From assembly GCA_020721905.1 (NCBI GenBank), contig DYLU01000029.1, positions 1-37,629 on the forward strand: a DNA stretch of 37,629 bases, written 5' to 3'. This DNA comes from Leptospira biflexa (GTDB lineage: Bacteria > Spirochaetota > UBA4802 > UB4802). Positions 7,729 to 16,976 of this stretch are shown piece after piece. A model generated the notes under the pieces. That model was not told where the DNA came from. It saw only the letters and a program-made list of their open reading frames with translations, and searched no databases. A program made the translations under genes and the position numbers. Position 1 is the stretch's first letter; every line of letters starts with the position of its first letter.

Positions 7729-7757
7729 TATATATTGATTATCATGGTTAACCAATT

Positions 7758-10610
7758 ATGTTGATAACCCTTATTCATAATATTACCCTGCTCATTGCCC
7801 TTAGTGTTGTATGGGGTCCAATGCTGTTATTACGTAAAAACTATCCAAATATATACAGGATACTTTCAGGATTTCTTTTTGGATTTTCAGCAATTGCAGC
7901 AATGGCAAGTCCGCTGGTATTTGAAGAAGGAATTATCTATGATGGACGTTCAGTGGTTATAGCATTATCGGGATTATATGGTGGTGGTATTGCATCGCTT
8001 TTTGCATCCATTATTGCAGGTTCGTATCGATTTTATCTGGGAGGACCAGGGGTATATGCCGGTATTGCAAGTGTTATTGTTTCTGCACTAACAGGTCTTG
8101 TATTCAGGCGCATGTACAAAAATAAGCCAACAACAATACCACTCTATTGGATTATTGGATTTGCCATTATTATCCATATCCTTGTATTGATATGCCAGCT
8201 GTTTTTGCCATGGCCAAAGGGCATTGTGGTAATAAAGACTGTTGGTCTACAGTATTTATTAATCCTTTCAACAGGTTTAGCTGCGATAGCCTTTGTATTT
8301 AACACAATAGAAAACAGAACATTAGCATTGCAGAGATTACAGGCAGATGCCGACTTTTTACAGGATATATTAAGCATTAATCCTTCAGTTGTATTTAGTA
8401 TGAATCCTGCCACGTATGCAGTAACCTGGATAAGCCCTAATGTTGAAGTGTTGCTTGGATATACAACGGAAGAGGTTATTAACCAGGACTGGTTTGGCAA
8501 AATAGTTTATAATGATGATAGGAAAAATTTTGAATTACTGTTACAGGATATTCGTATTAATAATTATGCCTCAGTTGAATGCCGTACATACGATAAATTT
8601 GAACAATTGCGGTGGATTGAGATTCATTTACGGGCTGTCCGTTTGCATGATGGGAATATAGAAGCAATATTTGGCTCAATTACTGACATTACTGAGCGTA
8701 AAAAATTATCATATGACCTTAAGGAAAGCGAAGAGCGATACAGGACAATTTTTGATAACAGCCGGGCTGTTATGCTTATAATTAATCCTGACACAGGGAG
8801 CATAGTTGATGCCAATCAGGCTGCAGTGCAGTTTTATGGTTACAGCAGGCAAGAGCTTTGTTCAATGAACATAATGCACATAAATACATTGCCACCTGAT
8901 GATATAAAAGCACGAATGGATGAAGCGCGGACACAGAAACGTGTATATTTTGAATTTAAACACAGAAAAAAGGATGGCAGTGTCAGTGATGTAGAAGTAT
9001 ACAGCAGTGCAGTTACTATTGGTGCGAAACAGTATATATTTTCAATAGTCCATGATGTTACTGCAAAAAGGAAAGCAGAAGAAGCTTTGATAAAAAGTGA
9101 AGAGCTTTTCAGACTAATTTTTCATAATGCCCCAATGGGGATTTATGCATTTGATGAACATGGTGTCATAACTGCCTGTAACGATAATTTGGTTACGATA
9201 ATTGGTTCTTCCCGTGAAGCCTTAATTGGATTAAATACTTTAAAACTGCCTGACAGGCGGGTTGTTGATGCTGTTAATAAATCCCTGCAGGGAATAGAAT
9301 CTGAATTTAATGGTTGGTACAAATCAGTAACTGCGGATAAAGTAACACCGGTACGGGCATTCTTTTCACCACTTATTCTTGAAAAGAAAATAGTTGGTGG
9401 GCTGGCTATTGTAGAGGATATGACCTATCAGGTTGAGGCCGAAAAGCAAAAAGAAAAGCTGCAGGAACAATTCCGACAGGCACAAAAGCTTGAAGCCATT
9501 GGGAGGTTGGTTGGTGGCATAGCGCATGATTTTAATAATATTTTGAGCATTATCTCAGGCTATGGTGAACTCATAAAATTAAAAATTGATAACAATCATG
9601 AACTATATCCTGATATAGTGGAAATACTGAATGCAACAAAGCGGAGTGCCGGGATTGTACGCCAGCTTTTAACATTTAGCCGACAGCAAAACGTACATCC
9701 AGTGCGAGTCAATCCAAATTATATTATTGAACATAATGAAAAAATGCTTAAAGCAATGGTTGGTGAGGATATAACAGTACAACAAGAGCTGGCGGATGAT
9801 GTATATGATATATGGATTGATGTTTCGACATTTATTCAGATTCTTACCAATTTAGCGTCAAATTCACGTGATGCTATTAAAGATATAGGGAATATAAAGA
9901 TAGTTACCAAAAACAGATATCTTGATGAAGAATTCTGTACAATGCATCATGGTTGCAAGCCTGGTGATTATGCCATGATACAATTTTCTGATGATGGTAT
10001 TGGAATGGATAAAGAAACATTGGATAAAATTTTTGAACCATTTTTCACTACTAAAGAAGTTGGGAAGGGAACCGGGCTTGGGCTTTCAACAGTATATGGC
10101 ATAGTAAAACAGTTTAATGGGTATATCAACGTCTATAGCGAACCCGGTAAGGGGACTGTGGTAACTATATATTTCCCAAAATATGTTGAAGAAATCCCAT
10201 CAATTTCAACATATAGTGAAACTGAAAATTTTGAAAGCCCATTACAGAAAAATACAATCCTTGTTGTGGAAGATGATAGAAATGTTCTGGAAATGTTGAA
10301 AAAGATGCTTGCATTACTTGGGCAAGAGGTAATAGCATTTAATGATCCTCTTGATGCTATACAGGCAATTGATAGGTATAAAGATACCATTACAATTGTG
10401 ATTACTGATATAATAATGCCTCATATGAATGGCACTGAACTATATAAAAAGTTACTATTGGTTAAACCATCATTGAAAGCAATTTTTATTTCAGGGTATT
10501 CTGATGATACATATAAAGATGTACTGCAATCTATGCAGGGTACATATTTTATGCAAAAACCATTTACCGTGGAAGATTTAAAAAAAGCTTTGAACGCCAT
10601 TTGCACGTAA
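7758..10610 (+). CDS. Hybrid sensor histidine kinase, 5TMR-PAS-PAS-PAS-HisKA-HATPase-REC
   Basis: A 950-residue membrane signalling protein. About residues 1-195 hold several membrane helices of the LytS-like 5TMR type ([20 protein letters not shown]). Three PAS domains follow at roughly 205-320, 325-440 and 450-565. The dimerisation domain carries the phosphorylated His590 in GGIAHDFNN. The ATPase domain has [17 protein letters not shown] and [11 protein letters not shown]. The C-terminal receiver has VVEDD and the phospho-acceptor Asp884 in ITDIIMP. Phosphate would move within the protein from His590 to Asp884. No separate response regulator or output gene is adjacent, so the target is unknown. 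It is transcribed alone after a terminator. Confidence 0.93.
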   Translation: MLITLIHNITLLIALSVVWGPMLLLRKNYPNIYRILSGFLFGFSAIAAMASPLVFEEGIIYDGRSVVIALSGLYGGGIASLFASIIAGSYRFYLGGPGVYAGIASVIVSALTGLVFRRMYKNKPTTIPLYWIIGFAIIIHILVLICQLFLPWPKGIVVIKTVGLQYLLILSTGLAAIAFVFNTIENRTLALQRLQADADFLQDILSINPSVVFSMNPATYAVTWISPNVEVLLGYTTEEVINQDWFGKIVYNDDRKNFELLLQDIRINNYASVECRTYDKFEQLRWIEIHLRAVRLHDGNIEAIFGSITDITERKKLSYDLKESEERYRTIFDNSRAVMLIINPDTGSIVDANQAAVQFYGYSRQELCSMNIMHINTLPPDDIKARMDEARTQKRVYFEFKHRKKDGSVSDVEVYSSAVTIGAKQYIFSIVHDVTAKRKAEEALIKSEELFRLIFHNAPMGIYAFDEHGVITACNDNLVTIIGSSREALIGLNTLKLPDRRVVDAVNKSLQGIESEFNGWYKSVTADKVTPVRAFFSPLILEKKIVGGLAIVEDMTYQVEAEKQKEKLQEQFRQAQKLEAIGRLVGGIAHDFNNILSIISGYGELIKLKIDNNHELYPDIVEILNATKRSAGIVRQLLTFSRQQNVHPVRVNPNYIIEHNEKMLKAMVGEDITVQQELADDVYDIWIDVSTFIQILTNLASNSRDAIKDIGNIKIVTKNRYLDEEFCTMHHGCKPGDYAMIQFSDDGIGMDKETLDKIFEPFFTTKEVGKGTGLGLSTVYGIVKQFNGYINVYSEPGKGTVVTIYFPKYVEEIPSISTYSETENFESPLQKNTILVVEDDRNVLEMLKKMLALLGQEVIAFNDPLDAIQAIDRYKDTITIVITDIIMPHMNGTELYKKLLLVKPSLKAIFISGYSDDTYKDVLQSMQGTYFMQKPFTVEDLKKALNAICT

Positions 10611-10636
10611 TCGAGGAAAAGCTTATAAAAAAGTGA

Positions 10637-10665
10637 TTGACCAAATAAAGGGAAAAAAGATTATA
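10637..10665 (+). promoter_or_regulatory. Possible sigma-70 promoter of the TetR gene
   Basis: TTGACC at 10637-10642, a 17-base spacer, then ATTATA at 10660-10665 within a very AT-rich stretch, about 50 bases before the TetR start. Confidence 0.4.
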
Positions 10666-10713
10666 TAAAAAATTATATAATAATAAATATATGTTCTTTT
10701 TGTAGGGGTTGGG

Positions 10714-11334
10714 ATGAAAGCAGAGTTGCGCAGACAGCATATTCTTGATTGCGCCAAGCAGGTTTTTGCTGAAAAAGGATATTATGAGGCGTATGTTGAA
10801 GATGTGATTAAGATTGCCCATATTGGCAAAGGTACTATTTATGAATATTTTCGTAATAAAGAGGATTTATTTTTATCCCTGTTAATCCGATCACTTGAAG
10901 AATGGAAAAGGTCAGTAAACATAAGTCATACGGATATAGTAACACTGGATCCTGTGTCATATTTTCGTTATAGAATTAAACGATCAATAGAATTTCTTAA
11001 TAACGATAGGCAGCTCACTTCAATATTGTTGAAGACGGGTTTTGGTTTTAATCCACATATACAAAAGCTTATAGGTGAATTTGAAAAGAATTTAAGAAAA
11101 CACATTATTCACGATTTGCGTTTAGCCCAACATTTAAATGTATTGCAGGATGATATTGATATAAATGTTACAGCAAGTATACTTATTGGGGGGATATTGA
11201 TGATAGCATATCAAAATATATTATCGGTTCCCAGAATGAGCTCTGAGGAAATTGAAGACCTTACAAAAAAATATATAACCACGTTTATTAGCGGGATTTT
11301 CAAGCGGAGTGTTATTGAAAAGTATACAAAATAA
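10714..11334 (+). CDS. TetR-family transcriptional regulator
   Basis: A 206-residue protein with a typical TetR N-terminal helix-turn-helix. HILDCAKQVFAEKGYYEAYV spans about residues 9-28, and the recognition helix with its tail HIGKGTIYEYFRNKEDL spans about 36-52. The C-terminal ligand domain, about 60-200, is helical and unassigned. It starts at ATG 10714 with GGGGTTGGG upstream. It reads in the same direction as glpABC and lies 141 bases ahead of it, so it may control that operon, although anaerobic glp operons are usually controlled by a DeoR-type GlpR. Regulation of glp by this protein is inference from position only. Confidence 0.88.
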   Translation: MKAELRRQHILDCAKQVFAEKGYYEAYVEDVIKIAHIGKGTIYEYFRNKEDLFLSLLIRSLEEWKRSVNISHTDIVTLDPVSYFRYRIKRSIEFLNNDRQLTSILLKTGFGFNPHIQKLIGEFEKNLRKHIIHDLRLAQHLNVLQDDIDINVTASILIGGILMIAYQNILSVPRMSSEEIEDLTKKYITTFISGIFKRSVIEKYTK

Positions 11335-11363
11335 ATTCTTAATGGTATGTAAAATTTTTATCA

Positions 11364-11392
11364 TTGTTTTTTTATATGAGCGATAGTATATA
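11364..11392 (+). promoter_or_regulatory. Possible promoter of glpABC
   Basis: TTGTTT at 11364-11369, a 17-base spacer, then TATATA at 11387-11392. The spacer ends with the dispersed core GCGATAG (11380-11386). Moderate match, 84 bases before the glpA start. Confidence 0.4.
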
Positions 11393-11475
11393 GTATAAAA
11401 TATAGTTTTTTTATTAAAGGGTATTTATTGTTTACATTTTAAAATAATGGATTTATTTTTCTTGCAGGGTTGATA

Positions 11476-13101
11476 GTGAAAATAATAGAGACTGAAGTTA
11501 TAGTTATTGGTGGAGGTGCTACAGGGTGTGGTGTTTTGCGGGATTGCACCCTGAGAGGAATTAAGGCTGTCCTGATTGAAAAAAATGATATAGCCTCAGG
11601 TACAACAGGGCGAAATCATGGGCTTCTTCATTCAGGAGCACGATATGCTGTTAAAGACCTTGAATCAGCTACTGAGTGTATTAATGAAAACCGGATTTTA
11701 AAAAAAATAGCATGGCATTGCATTGAACCTACCGGGGGATTATTTGTAACGCTTCCCGAAGATGATCCTAATTACCATAATAAACTTTTAGAATCATGCA
11801 AGTTTGCGGATATCGATGCTAAGGAAATAAGTGTAAAGAAAGCTCTGGCAATAGAACCAAACCTGAATCCCAATATACTTTCTGCAATATGGGTGCCTGA
11901 CGGTACCATTGATCCATTCCGATTAGCCTCAGCAAATATTTTAGATTCTGTTGAAAGAGGTGCGTCAGTTTTAACGCATACAGAAGTACAACGCATCATG
12001 CTTAAACAAAATCAGGTAGCTGGTGTACAGTGTTATGATAAGGTGGCTAAAGAATATCTGGAGGTATATGCACCAATCATAGTAAATGCTGCGGGTGTAT
12101 GGGGACAGCATATATGTGAAACTGCAGGTATTGAACTTAAGATGTTCCCTTCCAAGGGTTCTATGGTCATTATTGACTATCGCATTAACAATGTTGTTGT
12201 TAACCGTTGTCGTGTGCCTTCGGATGGTGATATAATAGTTCCCGGTGACACGGTGTCATTAATTGGCACAACTTCCCGTAAAATTTCCTATGACAAAATT
12301 GATGAACTGGTTGTTGATGATGATGAGATAGATATACTGTTAGCTGATGGCGAGAAATTGATACCCAATGTTTCCAGAGCGCGTGTATTGCGCGCATATT
12401 GTGGTGTACGCCCCCTGGTTGCAGTTTCTGGTGAAATGGATGGCAGAGAAATAAGCCGTGGTGTTGTACTCATTGACCATAAAGAACGTGATAACCTGCA
12501 GGGGCTTATCACTATTGCGGGTGGAAAACTTATGACCTACCGCTTAATGGCACAGATGACTACCGATCTTATTGCAAAACGAATTGGCAATAAAAAACGA
12601 TGTATAACACATAAGGTGCCATTACCCGGTTCAGAGAAAAGAGTGGGCTATACAAAAAAAATAAAATATTTTTCAGGTATTCCCAATTCAGTGGTTGGTT
12701 CCACACATTACCGTCATGGCGAGCGTGTTCATAATATATTAAGTTTACAAAAGCGTAATTATGGGCTTATTTGCGAATGTGAAATGGTAACAATTGGTGA
12801 AGTTGAATATGCCATTAAAAATCTTAAAGTAAAAAACCTTGTAGATTTACGACGCAGGACACGGATTGGGATGGGGCCCTGCCAGGGCGAGCTATGTGCT
12901 TACCGTGCTGCAGGACTTTTCACTGAATTTGGTGAATTTACGCCGGATACATCAACAAAGCTTTTAAAAGATTTCATTGAAGAACGTTTTAAAGGTATGA
13001 AGCCGGTACTGTGGGGTGATGGTTTAAGAGAATTTGAATTTACCTACTGGATTTATCAGGGTTTATTTGGCCTTGGACTTGTTGAGGAAGAAGAACAATG
13101 A
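11476..13101 (+). CDS. glpA: Anaerobic glycerol-3-phosphate dehydrogenase subunit A (catalytic, FAD)
   Basis: A 541-residue protein, matching the usual GlpA length. The FAD-binding motif GGGATGCG is at residues 12-19, followed by ASGTTGRNHGLLHSGARY, the family signature. The C-terminal BFD-like domain has its cysteines in CECEM and GPCQGELC near residues 430-475, which normally hold a [2Fe-2S] cluster. GlpA oxidises sn-glycerol-3-phosphate to dihydroxyacetone phosphate and passes electrons through GlpB and GlpC to the quinone pool. I chose the GTG at 11476 because CAGGG lies six bases upstream; the in-frame TTG at 11470 abuts that site. The gene overlaps glpB by four bases (ATGA). Confidence 0.92.
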   Translation: MKIIETEVIVIGGGATGCGVLRDCTLRGIKAVLIEKNDIASGTTGRNHGLLHSGARYAVKDLESATECINENRILKKIAWHCIEPTGGLFVTLPEDDPNYHNKLLESCKFADIDAKEISVKKALAIEPNLNPNILSAIWVPDGTIDPFRLASANILDSVERGASVLTHTEVQRIMLKQNQVAGVQCYDKVAKEYLEVYAPIIVNAAGVWGQHICETAGIELKMFPSKGSMVIIDYRINNVVVNRCRVPSDGDIIVPGDTVSLIGTTSRKISYDKIDELVVDDDEIDILLADGEKLIPNVSRARVLRAYCGVRPLVAVSGEMDGREISRGVVLIDHKERDNLQGLITIAGGKLMTYRLMAQMTTDLIAKRIGNKKRCITHKVPLPGSEKRVGYTKKIKYFSGIPNSVVGSTHYRHGERVHNILSLQKRNYGLICECEMVTIGEVEYAIKNLKVKNLVDLRRRTRIGMGPCQGELCAYRAAGLFTEFGEFTPDTSTKLLKDFIEERFKGMKPVLWGDGLREFEFTYWIYQGLFGLGLVEEEEQ

Positions 13102-14393
13102 AATTTGATTGTATAATAATTGGTGGCGGAATTTCCGGATTAACTGCGGGCATACGATGTGTTAAGGAAGGACTGCATACTGCAATCATATCATCGGGGA
13201 TGAGTGCATTACATTTCTCGTCAGGTTCTATTGATGTGTTAGGATATATGCACAATAAGGTAGTGTATAATCCTTTTGAGGCATTGGATACATTAACAGA
13301 AACTGTTGCCCGGCATCCGTATACAAAATGCGGAAAGCCATTAATTGTTGAAGCATTGCAGTTTTTTAAACAGGAATGTGAAACGCAAAACGTATATCTT
13401 TTTGATAATGAAAACCTCAATCATTTCCATGTTACTGCATTGGGGACGCTTAAGCCAACGTACTTTTCGCAACGAAGTGTGTTTAATGAGGACGTGTTTC
13501 ACCGTTTTAAAAGCATGAAAAAAATTGTCATTGTTAATTTTGAAGGTTACCGTGATTTTCATCCTCAGCTGGCTGCTGCACAGCTTTCAAAGCATCCGTT
13601 ATTTGCAAATTGTGAAATCATTGCTAAAAGTATTGATATGCCCCAGCTTCAGGATGTAACCATGCATCCTCATGAATTCAGGTCCATTGACATTGCCCGC
13701 GTTTTTGAAGATGAAGAAAATGTATACCGAATTGCCGATGTTATACTGCTTGCTGCCGAAGGTGCTGATTTTGTGGTTATCCCCGCTTTTATGGGGATTC
13801 ATAACTTCAATCAGATACACAATATATTGCAAAGCCGCACCAGATTACTTATTTATGAAATTCCAACACTTCCGCCATCAATCCTTGGATTGAGAATTGA
13901 CAATGCACTGAAATCACGGTTTGCTCAGTTGGGCGGTGTGTACATTGCTGGCGACAAAGTTGTGCGTGCTGAAAGTAACAATGATGTGGTGCAGGCTGTG
14001 TATACTTCAAACCATCCGGAAAATCCACTGGAAGCAAAATTTTATATTCTGTCAACGGGAAGTTTTTTTAGCGGCGGAATGATAAGTGAATTCAATAATA
14101 TGTATGAGCCTGTATTTAAACTGAAACTTCATTATGAGCCGCAACGCAATAAATGGTATAGCCCGCAATTCTTTTACAGTAATTCACATCCTTTTTTAGA
14201 GTATGGTGTGGTCACGGATGAAAACTTAAGGCCGTATGACAGCAAGAACAATATTATCCAGAATGTATACTGCAGTGGTGCAATACTTGCGCATTATAAT
14301 CCAATCAGGGAAGGCTGTGGAAGTGGTGTGGCGATAAGCACCGCATACAAGGCTGCAAATCAGATTATATCTTTACATAAGCTTATGAGATAG
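13098..14393 (+). CDS. glpB: Anaerobic glycerol-3-phosphate dehydrogenase subunit B
   Basis: A 431-residue flavoprotein beginning MKFDCIIIGGGISGLTAG, the dinucleotide-binding motif of GlpB. The length is close to the usual 420. A C-terminal FAD-contact region near residue 398 onwards reads SGAILAHYNP and GCGSGVAIST. GlpB receives electrons from GlpA and passes them to GlpC. Its ATG overlaps the glpA stop and its own stop is four bases before glpC, so the three subunits are translationally linked. No glycerol kinase or facilitator gene lies in the window, so the substrate may arrive as glycerol-3-phosphate or be made elsewhere. Confidence 0.9.
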   Translation: MKFDCIIIGGGISGLTAGIRCVKEGLHTAIISSGMSALHFSSGSIDVLGYMHNKVVYNPFEALDTLTETVARHPYTKCGKPLIVEALQFFKQECETQNVYLFDNENLNHFHVTALGTLKPTYFSQRSVFNEDVFHRFKSMKKIVIVNFEGYRDFHPQLAAAQLSKHPLFANCEIIAKSIDMPQLQDVTMHPHEFRSIDIARVFEDEENVYRIADVILLAAEGADFVVIPAFMGIHNFNQIHNILQSRTRLLIYEIPTLPPSILGLRIDNALKSRFAQLGGVYIAGDKVVRAESNNDVVQAVYTSNHPENPLEAKFYILSTGSFFSGGMISEFNNMYEPVFKLKLHYEPQRNKWYSPQFFYSNSHPFLEYGVVTDENLRPYDSKNNIIQNVYCSGAILAHYNPIREGCGSGVAISTAYKAANQIISLHKLMR

Positions 14394-14397
14394 CACC

Positions 14398-15594
14398 ATG
14401 ATAAAGTTAGAGAACATAAGTTTTGACCATTGTATAAAATGTACTATATGTACCATTTATTGCCCGGTTGCACGAGTTACACATCTGTATCCTGGACCCA
14501 AGCAGTCAGGACCTGATACTGAACGCCTACGAATTAAAAACCCGGAGTTACTGGATATTTCGCTAAAATACTGTTCAAACTGCAAACGGTGTGAAATTGC
14601 ATGCCCATCTGATGTAAAAATAGCAGATATTATCCAGACAGCAAAATGGCGATATTCAAAAAAAGAATTCAGGATCAGGGATTTTTTACTCAGCCGTACA
14701 GATTTAATGGGAACTTTTGGCACGATATTTTCACCCATAGTCAATTTTTTTACACACATAGGAATTGTTAAATATTTTCTTGACCTGATTTTCAAAATTC
14801 CTAAGGGCAGAACATTCCCCAGCTATTCATCCACGACATTTAGAAAATGGTTTAAAGAAGCAAGAAAATATCAGAATAAATATCTTGAAAAAGTAGTATA
14901 TTTTCATGGGTGTTACGTTAATTACAATTATCCTCAGTTGGGAAAAGATGTAGTAAAAGTACTCAATGCATTGGGTAAGGGTGTCATCATTACAAAAGAA
15001 AAATGCTGTGGCGTTCCTTTGATTGCAAATGGGTATATTAAGAAAGCACAATCAAACGGAAAGTATAATATACGGGTATTGTCAAAAGCTCTACCCCATG
15101 AAAACACAAAAATTGTGTCGGCATCATCAAGCTGTTCATTAGCGTTGAAACATGAATATCCCAATTTGCTTGAACTGGATAACAGTCCCATTGCAAACAA
15201 TATAGCATATATTACGCAATATGTTCTTGAGGAATTTGAAAAAGGCAACATTCCTGATTTAAAACCACTCAAATATACTGTGGCTTACCATTCACCCTGC
15301 CATTTAGAGCGTATGGGCAATGTTGCATTTACAATTGAACTGTTGCGTAAGATACCCGGACTTACCGTAAAGCTATTGCATTCTGAATGTTGCGGAATAT
15401 CCGGTACGTATGGGTTTAAAAATGAATATTATGCCATTTCTCAGGCAGTGGGGAGCGAACTCTTTAAAATGATTGAAGAGGCAAAACCGGATTTTGTAGT
15501 AACCGATTGTGAAACCTGCAAATGGCAGATAGAGATGAATACTCAGTATAAGGTAGTACATCCCATTTCCCTGCTTGCAGAGGCAATTGAGTAA
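14398..15594 (+). CDS. glpC: Anaerobic glycerol-3-phosphate dehydrogenase subunit C (Fe-S, membrane anchor)
   Basis: A 398-residue protein, as usual for GlpC. Two N-terminal [4Fe-4S] sets are visible: CIKCTICTIYCP near residues 12-23 and CSNCKRCEIACP near 59-70. Two CCG domains follow, with CCGVP near 202-206 and CCGISG near 331-336, which in this family contact the quinone or a heterodisulfide-like site. It passes electrons from GlpAB to menaquinone at the inner membrane. It is the last gene of the operon and converges on the gene ending at 15609. Confidence 0.92.
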   Translation: MIKLENISFDHCIKCTICTIYCPVARVTHLYPGPKQSGPDTERLRIKNPELLDISLKYCSNCKRCEIACPSDVKIADIIQTAKWRYSKKEFRIRDFLLSRTDLMGTFGTIFSPIVNFFTHIGIVKYFLDLIFKIPKGRTFPSYSSTTFRKWFKEARKYQNKYLEKVVYFHGCYVNYNYPQLGKDVVKVLNALGKGVIITKEKCCGVPLIANGYIKKAQSNGKYNIRVLSKALPHENTKIVSASSSCSLALKHEYPNLLELDNSPIANNIAYITQYVLEEFEKGNIPDLKPLKYTVAYHSPCHLERMGNVAFTIELLRKIPGLTVKLLHSECCGISGTYGFKNEYYAISQAVGSELFKMIEEAKPDFVVTDCETCKWQIEMNTQYKVVHPISLLAEAIE

Positions 15595-15617
15595 ATACAA
15601 TACTTTATTTATTGTAT
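15595..15617. terminator. AT-only hairpin between convergent genes, possible bidirectional terminator
   Basis: Arms ATACAATA (15595-15602) and TATTGTAT (15610-15617) with a seven-base loop, directly after glpC and over the end of the opposing gene. It has no G/C clamp and no clear T run, so it is weak. Confidence 0.35.
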
Positions 15618-16163
15618 CTGCTGCAAACGAATAATTTTACAATGAATAATTAATGCATTTCGTTCTGGCAAATACATCACCGATGTAAAATCACTGTATT
15701 TATAAGGAATGATAATCACTTCTGCTTCAACAGGTTTGTTGTACAATAAATTTTTATAAATATTCTGAATTTCCTTTGAAGTATAATTCTTTTCGTCAAT
15801 ACCAACAATGTGGTTTTCATGTGTGTAAAACTTTAAAGTAATATATGGCAGATTAGTTTCTTTTCCATTAATAATAATTTCTGAATCATAACCAGTATTT
15901 AGCATTAATTCATTATCTTTTGTTTGCTGAGTCTTTATCAGGCTGCATGAGGTATTAAAAATTATCTTTCTATCGGGGAATATATATTTTGTAATTTGTC
16001 CCAGTGCCTGCCTTTGAAGTTTCTTCTGACATATTGGGCATGGGTCAATGCGGCTTTCTGCAAGCATTCGTAATGCATTAAAAGATATGGGTACGCAATC
16101 CTGTGCAACAGAATATAGTGGAAATAAAAAGCATAAAAATAAAACTGCATACCTTTTTATCAT
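15609..16163 (-). CDS. Small secreted protein with a CPxC motif, unknown function
   Basis: A 184-residue protein with a clear signal peptide: MIKRYAVLFLCFLFPLYSVA, cleaved before QD. The mature part has CPICQKK near residues 40-46, a thioredoxin-like or metal-binding spacing, and further cysteines, but no family I recognise. The start is ATG 16163, with GAGGAG located in the last codons of the preceding hydrolase gene; a GTG at 16181 in frame would place six extra residues ahead of the signal. It is the last gene of the four-gene envelope operon beginning at 19458, seven bases after the hydrolase stop. Confidence 0.75.
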   Translation of the reverse strand: MIKRYAVLFLCFLFPLYSVAQDCVPISFNALRMLAESRIDPCPICQKKLQRQALGQITKYIFPDRKIIFNTSCSLIKTQQTKDNELMLNTGYDSEIIINGKETNLPYITLKFYTHENHIVGIDEKNYTSKEIQNIYKNLLYNKPVEAEVIIIPYKYSDFTSVMYLPERNALIIHCKIIRLQQIQ

Positions 16164-16170
16164 GGTGAAA

Positions 16171-16968
16171 TCACTCCTCACTGGTTAATGATAAAACAAA
16201 CTCTTTTATGCTGTTACGGTATAATGGCGCATCAACAAGAAAATTATTATTATGGCTACCTCGCAACTCAATAAAATATTTTTTGTTTGATGGACATTGT
16301 CTGTAAAGTTCCTGTCCCATGGAAAATGGTACAGTTTCATCATCCCCGCTATGAAGTATCAAAACCGGAATAGTTATCTTTTGTATGTAATCAATAGCTT
16401 GATATTTTTCTTTGAAAAACAGTGATATGCATCTAAAGCTGTGATATTGCACCATAGATTTGATGCTGGTAAAACTTGAATCAATAATAATACCTGCCGG
16501 ATTTGTTTTTGATGCACAGTATAAAACTACAGGTCCTCCAAGTGAACGACCAAACAAAATAATGTTTTTTGGTGATATTTTTTTAACATCAGTCAAATAG
16601 TCCCATGCAGCCATTGCATCTTCATACAGTCCTTTTTCACCGGGTTTACCGCTGCTTTTGCCATACCCTCTATAATCTATTATAAAAATAGAAAGCGGAA
16701 TTGAATGTAAAAGTTTCAGCAATTCAATTCTATCATAAATGTTGCCTGCATTGCCATGAAAATAACATAGAGTAAAACGAGATTTTTGTGAAGGAATGAA
16801 CCAGCTGTGAAGAGTGACTGTTTCATTGACATGGATGAAAACATCTTCTGCGGGGAAGGGTAATACGCTGGTAGCTGGTGTCATTGTGTCAGGATGATAG
16901 ATTACACAGTCAAGGCAGCCTGTTACCAGTAAACTTATAATTAGAATAATATATAAGCGATAGTTCAT
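16171..16968 (-). CDS. Alpha/beta hydrolase lipoprotein
   Basis: A 265-residue protein with a lipoprotein signal, MNYRLYIILIISLLVTGC, lipobox VTGC with Cys18. The hydrolase fold shows HGNAGN at 71-76 (oxyanion), the nucleophile Ser142 in GRSLGG, an acid in HSGDDETVP (Asp209 or Asp210) and His239 in GSHNN. It resembles the Bem46/YfhR-like esterase group. Being lipidated, it is expected on the periplasmic side of a membrane. It follows the DUF4105 gene by eight bases. The substrate is unknown; a lipid or ester in the envelope is plausible given the neighbours. The first codons contain the dispersed core word (16957-16963). Confidence 0.85.
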   Translation of the reverse strand: MNYRLYIILIISLLVTGCLDCVIYHPDTMTPATSVLPFPAEDVFIHVNETVTLHSWFIPSQKSRFTLCYFHGNAGNIYDRIELLKLLHSIPLSIFIIDYRGYGKSSGKPGEKGLYEDAMAAWDYLTDVKKISPKNIILFGRSLGGPVVLYCASKTNPAGIIIDSSFTSIKSMVQYHSFRCISLFFKEKYQAIDYIQKITIPVLILHSGDDETVPFSMGQELYRQCPSNKKYFIELRGSHNNNFLVDAPLYRNSIKEFVLSLTSEE

Positions 16969-16976
16969 AGCAGTAA

